From: JBDTRY01 sp039931435
GTDB taxonomy: Bacteria > Acidobacteriota > Thermoanaerobaculia > Gp7-AA8
Direction of reading: 5' to 3'
Length of the DNA stretch: 5,958 nt
Assembly: GCA_039931435.1 (NCBI GenBank)
Contig: JBDTRY010000237.1
Location: forward strand, 1-5,958
A program made the position numbers and the translations under genes. Positions 1 to 5,670 of the stretch are shown in pieces. Below the pieces are notes generated by a model. The model was not told where the DNA came from and searched no databases. It was given only the letters and a program-made list of their open reading frames with translations. How positions within the stretch are numbered: the first letter of the stretch is position 1; every line of letters begins with the position of its first letter.

Positions 1-2298
1 GTGTCGTGGGTTCAGTATCCGCCGATGGCGCAGGTGGCCGAGCCCTTTCTGAAACTGGCCGGAGTGCGGGTTGAACCACGCACGCGACGCAAACACGACA
101 CACCCGGCGGATATGGAGTCGCACAGTGCGCCCAGACGCTCTCGGTGGTAAACATCGCCACGCGTCGCGAGACCGCGATCTCGCTGCCAGCCGGCGGTTG
201 CGCGGACGGATTCTCGTGGTCCCCGGACGGGGAGAGCTTCGCCTTCCGCAACACTTCTGACGACGCCGTGGAGCTCTGGATCGGACGTCCTGACGGCACG
301 ACCCACCGCCTTGGCGAGGCGCGGCTCAACCCCATGCTCGGCAGTTCGCACCAGTGGTCAGCCGATGGCAAGTCGCTCCTGGTCAAGCTTGTTCCGGGCG
401 ACATTGGCGCAGCACCTTCTGCAGAGGGCGGCTCCGAAGGGCCACGCATCCAGGAGTCGACCGGGGGCGGCGAGTTCAGCACCTATGAGGCACGGGATAC
501 GCTGCGAAACCAGGCGGACGCTGCACTGTTCGAGTACTACGGTACCAGCCAGCTGGCGCTGGTCGACGTTGCCAGCGGCGCCGTCACCCGCATCGGTGCG
601 CCCGCAGTCCTGAGCGAGGTCGACCTCGCGCCCGACGGCGAGCACATCCTCGTGAGTTCGATCCGCAAACCATACTCCTATGCGGTGACGTATGGACGGT
701 TTGCACACGATGTCGAGGTCTGGAACCGCGCCGGCAAAGCGACGCCGATGGCGCAGTTGCCCGTCGCGGATCAGGTGCCGATCAATGGTGTTCCGAGCGG
801 TCCACGCGACCATGAATGGCGACCCACCGAACCGGCAACGCTGGTCTGGGCCGAGGCGCTGGATGGGGGCGATTGGAAAGCGAGCGTTCCCGCACGCGAC
901 AAGGTTTTGATGCAGGCCGCTCCCTTCACGGCGGCGCCCGTGGAGATCGCGCGCACGGAGCAGCGCTATGAAGGGGTCGAATGGAGTGAGCGACGCGGCG
1001 TCGGATTGCTTCGGGAGTACGATGACAACCGGCACTGGCGACGGACCTTCCTGATCGATGCCGATCATGCGGCGACGAAACCGCGGCTCATCTGGGACCT
1101 GTCCAGCGACGAGTCGTACGAGGATCCGGGGCAGCCGGTCTATCGCCAACTGCCGACCGGCCAGTGGGCCATGCGCCAGGAAGGCGACACGATCTTCCTC
1201 AGCGGTCAGGGCGCGTCAGCGGCCGGAGACCGGCCCTTCCTCGACAGCTTCGATCTTCGCAGCGGGAAGTCGCGACGTCTTTTCCGCAGCGGCAGGGATG
1301 CCTATGAGTACTTTTTGGCCTTCGCCAACGACGGCACCGGCACGCTTCTCACCTGGCGCCAGACTCCCACGGAACCACCAAACCTCATGCTGCGCACCCT
1401 CGGAGGGGCGGCGAAAAGCGCGGCGTCGGGCGAGGCCGCAGTCGTCTCCACGGCGCTCGCCGTGACGCAGATCCCTGACCCCACCCCGTCCGTGCGTGCA
1501 ATCAAAAAGCGTCTCGTGACGTATAAACGAAAGGATGGAGTGGAGCTGTCCTTCACCCTCTACACGCCGCCCGATTACAAGGAAGGCACGCGCCTGCCGG
1601 CGATCCTTTACGCCTACCCGCTCGACTATGCGAGCTCCAAGACGGCAGGCCAGATCAGCGGCTCGGAGCAATACTTCACGCGGCTTCGCGACTATCAGCT
1701 TTTGCTTCTCTCCGGATACGCAATCATCGACCAGGCGGCCTTCCCGATCGTCGGAGATCCGAAGAAGGCATACGACACCTACATCGACCAGCTGGTGGAT
1801 GACGCGCAGGCCGCCGTGGACAAGGCGGTGGAGCTCGGCGTCGTCGATCGGGAGCGCATCGGTGTGACGGGCCACAGCCACGGTGCGATGATGACCGCGA
1901 ACCTCGTGGCCCACACGGATCTGTTCCGGGCAGGCGTGGCCACGAGCGGAGCCTACAACAAGACCCTGACGCCATTCGGTTTCCAGAACGAGCGGCGCTC
2001 GGTCTGGAATGCGCTCGATACCTATCTGAAGGTCTCGCCGTACTTTTACGCCAACAAGATGCACGCGCCGCTGCTGATCGTCCACGGCACCGACGACGCC
2101 AACCCGGGGACGACACCGCTGCAGTCCGAACTGCTCTTTCAGGCTATTCGCGGAAACGGGGGCGTCACCCGGCTGGTGATGCTGCCGCACGAGCCGCATT
2201 GGTACTCGTCGATGGAGTCGAACGAACAGCTGGCGTACGAAGAGCTGCGCTGGTTCGATACGTACGTGAAGAATGCCCCGCCGCGAAAAGGGCAGTGA
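1..2298 (+). CDS. S9 family serine peptidase, glutamyl endopeptidase-like (S9D), 5'-partial
   Basis: Serine peptidase of the prolyl oligopeptidase clan: an N-terminal beta-propeller gates an alpha/beta-hydrolase domain that cleaves short peptides. Residues are numbered from base 1. Propeller blades show WSPDG (73-77), WSADGK near 119 and LAPDG (209-213). The C-terminal hydrolase (about 510-765) has the nucleophile motif GHSHGAM with Ser626, the acid in HGTDDANPGT (Asp699), and the base in LPHEPHWY (His733). The wording around them (SGAYNKTLTPFGFQ, NPGTTPLQSE) matches the glutamyl-endopeptidase S9D group, whose plant member cuts after Glu in the chloroplast. Specificity here is inferred. The frame is open at base 1, and the text corresponds to a point inside the family's N-terminal region (AEPFLKLAG), so the GTG at base 1 is probably an internal Val codon. 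Signal peptide and roughly 60-100 residues are presumably missing. Many relatives are exported. The residue after the nucleophile is His627; I recall Tyr in the plant enzyme. The gene is convergent with vapC. Confidence 0.9.
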   Translation: MSWVQYPPMAQVAEPFLKLAGVRVEPRTRRKHDTPGGYGVAQCAQTLSVVNIATRRETAISLPAGGCADGFSWSPDGESFAFRNTSDDAVELWIGRPDGTTHRLGEARLNPMLGSSHQWSADGKSLLVKLVPGDIGAAPSAEGGSEGPRIQESTGGGEFSTYEARDTLRNQADAALFEYYGTSQLALVDVASGAVTRIGAPAVLSEVDLAPDGEHILVSSIRKPYSYAVTYGRFAHDVEVWNRAGKATPMAQLPVADQVPINGVPSGPRDHEWRPTEPATLVWAEALDGGDWKASVPARDKVLMQAAPFTAAPVEIARTEQRYEGVEWSERRGVGLLREYDDNRHWRRTFLIDADHAATKPRLIWDLSSDESYEDPGQPVYRQLPTGQWAMRQEGDTIFLSGQGASAAGDRPFLDSFDLRSGKSRRLFRSGRDAYEYFLAFANDGTGTLLTWRQTPTEPPNLMLRTLGGAAKSAASGEAAVVSTALAVTQIPDPTPSVRAIKKRLVTYKRKDGVELSFTLYTPPDYKEGTRLPAILYAYPLDYASSKTAGQISGSEQYFTRLRDYQLLLLSGYAIIDQAAFPIVGDPKKAYDTYIDQLVDDAQAAVDKAVELGVVDRERIGVTGHSHGAMMTANLVAHTDLFRAGVATSGAYNKTLTPFGFQNERRSVWNALDTYLKVSPYFYANKMHAPLLIVHGTDDANPGTTPLQSELLFQAIRGNGGVTRLVMLPHEPHWYSSMESNEQLAYEELRWFDTYVKNAPPRKGQ

Positions 2299-2326
2299 GA
2301 GGGAGCGCAACGACGGTTAACGGTTG

Positions 2327-2343
2327 AGTGTTGCCTCAACACT
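2327..2343. terminator. Hairpin between convergent genes, possible bidirectional terminator
   Basis: A perfect 7-bp inverted repeat, AGTGTTG and CAACACT, is separated by the 3-nt loop CCT. It lies 28 nt after the peptidase stop and 60 nt beyond the vapC stop in the convergent gap. An alternative pairing (GTTGAG with CTCAAC) overlaps it. There is no T-tract on either side, so it is not a canonical intrinsic terminator. Position is the main argument for a role in ending transcription or protecting 3' ends. Confidence 0.35.
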
Positions 2344-2403
2344 GCTGGGTGCGATCGTCGGGGCGCTAGCGGCTTCACGCGCCGGATCAATCTCGCTGCG
2401 TAC

Positions 2404-2802
2404 CTAAACCCAGCTCACGATCTTCAGCCCGGCGACTCGCTTGAAGTGTCTCTCGTTGTTCGTCACTAACGTGAGACCGAGGGTCAGGGCGTGGGCGGCG
2501 ATCAGGGTGTCGGATTCTCCGATCGGCGCGCCAGCTTCGGCCAGTTTCGCGGCGATCCGGCCGAAGGTCACGGCACAGGCGTCATCGAAAGGGACAACGG
2601 CGAGGTTCGCCACGAACGCGGAAACGGCGGCTTCGAGTTTCCGCGATTTCCGCCGCTCCACTCCATATCGCAACTCCGCCAACGTGATCGCACTGATGCA
2701 AAGCTCGGAAGGTTTCCGCTCTACGATCCGCGCACCCACGTGACCGCGGCCTCGGATGGCATAGCTCACCGAGTCGGTATCGAGCATGAGCCGCAGGCTC
2801 AC
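2404..2802 (-). CDS. vapC: VapC-type toxin, PIN-domain ribonuclease
   Basis: A 132-residue single PIN domain, the usual VapC size. These toxins are Mg2+-dependent endoribonucleases that cut tRNA or rRNA and stop growth when not held by the antitoxin; the target here cannot be told. The acidic metal site is visible: Asp8 in MLDTDS, Glu43 in TLAELRYGVE, and Asp98 in IGESDTLIAAHA. The C-terminal LVTNNERHF (112-120) and the closing GLKIVSW follow the family pattern. The fingerprint is slightly unusual: many relatives read LDTN and GPND where this has LDTD and GESD. The start is GTG, whose first bases overlap the vapB stop as GTGA. A purine-rich AGGAAGAG lies 12 nt upstream (2815-2822). An internal ATG at codon 6 is also possible, as some relatives begin close to MLDT, but the overlap favours GTG. 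Expression should be coupled to vapB. All core residues are present, so it looks active. Confidence 0.92.
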   Translation of the reverse strand: MSLRLMLDTDSVSYAIRGRGHVGARIVERKPSELCISAITLAELRYGVERRKSRKLEAAVSAFVANLAVVPFDDACAVTFGRIAAKLAEAGAPIGESDTLIAAHALTLGLTLVTNNERHFKRVAGLKIVSWV

Positions 2803-3038
2803 GCGAACGGATCGCTCTTCCTGCCGATCGGTTGCTGCAGCCGGCGCTCGATCTCTTCATCCCACGAACCGAGCGAGGCCAGAAACTCCGGCGACCATTC
2901 GTCGGCCGGCTCGAGGATGACCCGCTTGCCTGAACGCCGGGCGATCACCTCCCGCTGCGAAGCCGGGAATCGAACCGACTTAGGCAGCCGAACCGCCTGG
3001 CTGCCTCCGTTGGCGAAGATCTTCGCGCGCTCTGTCAT
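2799..3038 (-). CDS. vapB: VapB-type antitoxin, SpoVT/AbrB swapped-hairpin family
   Basis: A 79-residue antitoxin for the adjoining VapC. The N-terminal half (about 4-44) is an AbrB/MazE-like DNA-binding fold: AKIFANGGSQAVRLPKSVRF is followed by REVIARRSGKRVILEP. The SQAVRLPK segment is diagnostic of this VapB group. The acidic and aromatic C-terminal tail (about 46-70, with Trp48, Phe52, Trp59 and an ERRL helix) is where family members wrap the toxin and block its metal site. The VapB-VapC complex normally binds its own promoter and represses it, and the antitoxin is the proteolytically labile partner. The ATG start is supported by the motif beginning within a few residues. There is no Shine-Dalgarno-like sequence upstream, while a -10-like element sits 7 nt before the ATG, so translation may be leaderless. 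Its stop overlaps the vapC start by 4 nt. Confidence 0.92.
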   Translation of the reverse strand: MTERAKIFANGGSQAVRLPKSVRFPASQREVIARRSGKRVILEPADEWSPEFLASLGSWDEEIERRLQQPIGRKSDPFA

Positions 3039-3045
3039 GGCAGAT

Positions 3046-3051
3046 AGTATA
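3046..3051 (-). promoter_or_regulatory. Candidate -10 element of the vapBC promoter
   Basis: On the - strand TATACT (5 of 6 matches to TATAAT) ends 7 nt before the vapB ATG. With usual -10 to start-site spacing, transcription would begin at or within a couple of bases of the ATG. No good -35 is visible: the hexamer at a 17-bp spacing is ATACCG. Activity would thus need an atypical promoter or another sigma factor. Confidence 0.4.
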
Positions 3052-3074
3052 TACGCCTGTCGATACAGCGGTAT
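3047..3074. promoter_or_regulatory. Candidate VapBC operator: two dyads
   Basis: A perfect 8-bp palindrome, GTATATAC (3047-3054), overlaps the -10 candidate. A second dyad, ATAC-N4-GTAT (3063-3074), lies where the -35 would be. The centres are 18 bp apart and both are built from the same ATAC/GTAT half-sites. Paired half-sites over the promoter are what autorepression by a VapB2-VapC complex would require. AT-rich GTAT/ATAC half-sites have, from memory, been described for other VapB proteins. Binding here is inferred. Confidence 0.5.
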
Positions 3075-3105
3075 TCCGGCGACGGGCTTCTCATCCGGAG
3101 TACCG

Positions 3106-3128
3106 GGACACAGTGAGTCACGCTGTCC
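3106..3128. repeat. 23-bp imperfect dyad upstream of vapBC
   Basis: The sequence reads GGACA-CA-GTGA-G-TCAC-GC-TGTCC: an odd-centred dyad with 9 of 11 positions symmetric about the central G at 3117. It lies 68-90 nt upstream of vapB and 65 nt beyond the kinase stop. A 1-nt loop cannot form in RNA as drawn, so a dimeric DNA-binding protein site is the more natural reading. The half-sites do not resemble the GTAT/ATAC elements next to vapB. Function unknown. Confidence 0.4.
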
Positions 3129-3139
3129 AGCTCGTCGAC

Positions 3140-3187
3140 GCCGTCTCCGGCCCTCATCTCCGGGCTGAGATGGACGGAGGCGACGGC
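3140..3187 (-). terminator. Nested hairpin just after the kinase stop, possible terminator
   Basis: Three collinear stems can stack. The outer stem is GCCGTC (3140-3145) with GACGGC (3182-3187), the middle is TCCG (3146-3149) with CGGA (3175-3178), and the inner is CATCTC (3155-3160) with GAGATG (3167-3172) around the loop CGGGCT. It begins 5 nt beyond the kinase stop codon. No T-tract follows on the - strand, so Rho-independent termination is not assured. It may instead stabilise the 3' end of the kinase mRNA and set it apart from vapBC. Confidence 0.4.
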
Positions 3188-3192
3188 TCTGG

Positions 3193-5616
3193 CTAGACCT
3201 TCGGCTGACGAGCCTGAGCGTCTGCAGGAAAGCCGACCCTTCGAACGATCTCCTGAAATCGAGAATCGGCGCGCATCGGGTCCCACCGTGGATCCTTCAG
3301 CAACCAAACCAGCCAGTTCGTACGTTCCGCTATGCACTGATTCAATAGCGCAATGGTTTTGTCCTTGTCACCGACACCGAGGTAAATGAGCGCGGCGGCG
3401 TAGGGGGTGACATAGCTGTTCTTCGACTTCGCTTCGATCTGATGCAGCACTTTCATCGCTTCGGCGCGTTTTCCGGTGATCGCGTACATGTGTCCAAGTC
3501 CTGCAAGGTTAGGCGGCGACTGGGAGAAGGCTGGATCTCCGGCCTTGTACTCCACAATGGCCTCGGCGTATCTCTGTTGCGCCTGATACACGCGGGCAAG
3601 CCAGAAGTGCGCGCCCATCGCTTTCGGATTCATGGCGATAGCATCCTTCAATACCTTGATCGCTCTGTCGTAGTCACGCTCGTAGTACATGACAAAGCCG
3701 CTGTCGGTTGCCACCGGAACCGAGAGCGGATCGAGGGTGCGCGCAATCCCTGCTTCTCGATTCGCTTCGTCCGGTCGCAGCATCGCGGCCAGGTAGACAC
3801 TGTAGTAGTGATGTGCACTGGCCAGGCTGGGATTGAGTGAGATTGCTTTCCGGAAGTCGTTGTCCGCCGCGGGAAAATCCCAGTCGTAGTACATGTGGAT
3901 GTAGCCGAGCGTGGCATAGGCATCTGCGGAATTGCGATCGAGTTGCAGGGCTTGCGCTGCCGCTGCCTTCGCCTTCGGAAACGAATCGCCAGGACTGAGG
4001 TCGTTCGCGTAGCCCATCCGTGCGTAGCTATCCGCGTAACCTGCATACGCTCCTGCATTGGTCGGATCGGCGTCCAATGCCTGCTGGAACTGTTCGGCGG
4101 CGCCCGCACTGTCCCCTTTGTTCAACGCATAGCGGCCTCTGACTAATAAGTCGAACGATCTCGGATCAATCGACCGTTCCTCTTCCAATCGGCTTCGCAC
4201 TTCCGGTGTCAGTTCCACGCGCACGCTGCGGACCACGGAACGGGCGATCTCGCGCTGAAGGCTGAGCACATCCTTCAGGTCGCGCTCGTACGTGTCGCTC
4301 CATAGAAGCTTGTCAGTGGCGGCGTCGATCAGTTCCGCCGTGATCTTGATCCGTTCTGCCGAACGGACGACGGATCCTTCCACGACGGCGTCCACTCCCA
4401 GCTCGCGCGCGATCTGCGGGAGAGGCTTCTTCGCTCCCTTGTAGACCATCGATGACGTCAGCGACGTGACGCGAAGATCACCGACTCGCGCAAGGTCGGA
4501 AATGAGTTGTTCGGTGATTCCGTCAGCGAGGTATTCCTGGCGCGTATCGCCCGACATGTTGGTCAAAGGGATCACCGCGAGCGAGCGAATTCCAGCCCGC
4601 CGGAAATCAGGAAAGCGATTCCTGAAGACGATCACTGCCAAAGCACCGATCACCGTGACGGCGGCGATCGAATAGATCAGCCACGGACGTTTGACCACGG
4701 AAGGCTGGTTGACCACGGAAGGCTGGTTGACCACGGAAGGCTGATTGACCACGGAAGAGGTTGTGTCGGAAGCGTTGATCTCCCGGAGCGCAAAACCAAG
4801 ATCGCGTGCCGATTGAAATCGTTCGCTGGCGTTCTTCTCCAGGCAGCGTCTGACAACACTGACGATGGCCGGAGGAAATCTCAGGCCGGATTCCGAAAGA
4901 TCTTCCGGACTATCCCTCAGAATCGCGGCAAGCGTTTCGGCGGCGGAAGTGCGCGAAAAGGCGCGCTGCCTGCTGAGCATCTCGTACAGGATGCAGCCAA
5001 GGGAGAAGATGTCGCTGCGCGCATCGGCTGGTTGTCCAGTGACCTGCTCGGGGGACATGTATCCGATCGTGCCAACGACACGACCGGGATGGCTTTCAGC
5101 CTGCATCACCGCGGTCGATTCCGAGCTCGAAACCATCGGATGACGCCTGGCCAGGCCGAAGTCAAGAATCTTCACATGACCGTCTGACGTCAGGAAGATG
5201 TTTCCCGGTTTCAAGTCGCGGTGCACGATTCCGAGTGCATGCGCCGAAGCAAGACCGTCGGAGATTGCCGCGGCGATCTCCAGCGATTTTCGAACCGGAA
5301 GATTCTCCCGCGCCAGCCGGTCGCTGAGCGTTTCCCCGCGAAGAAGCTCCATGACGGCGAACGTCATGCCGCTTTCTGTTCCGAAATCGTGAATGGCCAG
5401 AATGTTGGGATGCGAAAGCGCGGCGACGGCTCTCGCTTCGTCCTCGAAGCGCCTGATGGACTGGGGATCGCGCGCGCTGTGATCCGAGATGATCTTGATG
5501 GCTACTTCGCGGTCGAGCCGTCCGTCATGCGCGCGATAGACCTCGCCCATCCCGCCCGCACCGAGCGGCGCAATGATCTCGTACGGTCCGAGATGGAAAC
5601 CAGCGGGAAGAGTCAT
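3193..5616 (-). CDS. Transmembrane Ser/Thr protein kinase with TolB-like domain and TPR repeats
   Basis: 807 residues. Kinase domain about 12-280: P-loop GAGGMGEV (Gly19, Gly21, Gly24), Lys41 in VAIK, helix-C Glu60, HRDLKPGN with catalytic Asp134, Lys136 and Asn139, DFG Asp152, a Ser-rich activation loop (SSSEST, 163-168; GT at 182-183), and SPE 188-190. All catalytic residues are intact, so it should phosphorylate Ser/Thr. The linker 288-311 repeats SVVNQP three times, then SVVKRP. One membrane helix (about 312-331) follows, then a TolB-like/FlgO-type domain (about 343-470: SLAVIPLTNMSGD, ELGVDAVVEGSV, LLWSDTYERDL), and TPR-type helices from about 488 to 780. Inferred topology is kinase in the cytoplasm and TolB-TPR part outside as sensor or docking arm. 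The ATG is placed as in relatives, eight codons before LGPYEI. No clear Shine-Dalgarno precedes it. Its substrate is unknown. This domain order is, from general knowledge, frequent in Acidobacteriota. Confidence 0.95.
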   Translation of the reverse strand: MTLPAGFHLGPYEIIAPLGAGGMGEVYRAHDGRLDREVAIKIISDHSARDPQSIRRFEDEARAVAALSHPNILAIHDFGTESGMTFAVMELLRGETLSDRLARENLPVRKSLEIAAAISDGLASAHALGIVHRDLKPGNIFLTSDGHVKILDFGLARRHPMVSSSESTAVMQAESHPGRVVGTIGYMSPEQVTGQPADARSDIFSLGCILYEMLSRQRAFSRTSAAETLAAILRDSPEDLSESGLRFPPAIVSVVRRCLEKNASERFQSARDLGFALREINASDTTSSVVNQPSVVNQPSVVNQPSVVKRPWLIYSIAAVTVIGALAVIVFRNRFPDFRRAGIRSLAVIPLTNMSGDTRQEYLADGITEQLISDLARVGDLRVTSLTSSMVYKGAKKPLPQIARELGVDAVVEGSVVRSAERIKITAELIDAATDKLLWSDTYERDLKDVLSLQREIARSVVRSVRVELTPEVRSRLEEERSIDPRSFDLLVRGRYALNKGDSAGAAEQFQQALDADPTNAGAYAGYADSYARMGYANDLSPGDSFPKAKAAAAQALQLDRNSADAYATLGYIHMYYDWDFPAADNDFRKAISLNPSLASAHHYYSVYLAAMLRPDEANREAGIARTLDPLSVPVATDSGFVMYYERDYDRAIKVLKDAIAMNPKAMGAHFWLARVYQAQQRYAEAIVEYKAGDPAFSQSPPNLAGLGHMYAITGKRAEAMKVLHQIEAKSKNSYVTPYAAALIYLGVGDKDKTIALLNQCIAERTNWLVWLLKDPRWDPMRADSRFQEIVRRVGFPADAQARQPKV
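4691..4759. repeat. 18-bp in-frame tandem repeat in the kinase linker
   Basis: Units begin at 4691, 4709, 4727 and 4745. The first two (ttgaccacggaaggctgg) are identical, the third differs only in its last base, and the fourth is a match for its first 13 bases (ttgaccacggaag) before diverging. Each unit codes six residues, giving SVVNQP repeats directly before the membrane helix. Near-identity at third codon positions indicates recent duplication by slippage, so the copy number may vary between strains without breaking the frame. Confidence 0.9.
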
Positions 5617-5636
5617 CCCGGAATCGGAGCGAGGGG

Positions 5637-5664
5637 AACCTGCCAGGTTTTCGATTTGACCTGC
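5637..5664. promoter_or_regulatory. Candidate operator before the kinase gene
   Basis: AACCTG-C-CAGGTT (5637-5649) is a perfect 6-1-6 dyad placed 20 nt upstream of the kinase ATG. The half-site ACCTGC (5638-5643) recurs at 5659-5664, exactly 21 bp away, about two helical turns, and abuts the possible -10 element. Such phasing fits a dimeric regulator bound near the transcription start. No protein is implied by sequence alone. Confidence 0.4.
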
Positions 5665-5670
5665 ATTCTA
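5665..5670 (-). promoter_or_regulatory. Possible -10 element of the kinase promoter
   Basis: TAGAAT on the - strand matches 5 of 6 bases of TATAAT, 48 nt upstream of the kinase ATG. At a 17-bp spacing the upstream hexamer is TGGCGA, only 3 of 6 matches to TTGACA. It would give a leader of about 40 nt containing the 6-1-6 dyad. Confidence 0.3.

Noticed and set aside
358..1149. A 263-codon open frame on the - strand
   Set aside because: Antisense shadow of the peptidase propeller region; Arg-rich composition without motifs.
1216..2310. A 364-codon open frame on the - strand
   Set aside because: It lies antisense to the peptidase, whose motifs and catalytic triad are unmistakable. GC-rich third positions keep the opposite strand free of stops. 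Its product has no recognisable domain.
2491..3168. A 225-codon open frame on the + strand across vapC and vapB
   Set aside because: Antisense to two genes with clear family motifs; low-complexity Arg/Ser-rich product.
3035..3337. A 100-codon - strand frame whose TGA overlaps the vapB ATG as ATGA
   Set aside because: The overlap looks like translational coupling, but nearly half the frame lies inside the kinase 3' end in another frame, the product has no motif and no ribosome-binding site was seen. Probably chance.
4691..4759. Short direct repeats as a CRISPR array
   Set aside because: Units are contiguous 18-mers without spacers and are translated in frame within the kinase.
4507..5187. 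A 226-codon open frame on the + strand containing DHGRLV repeats
   Set aside because: Antisense to the kinase domain; the repeats are only the complement of the 18-bp units that encode SVVNQP.
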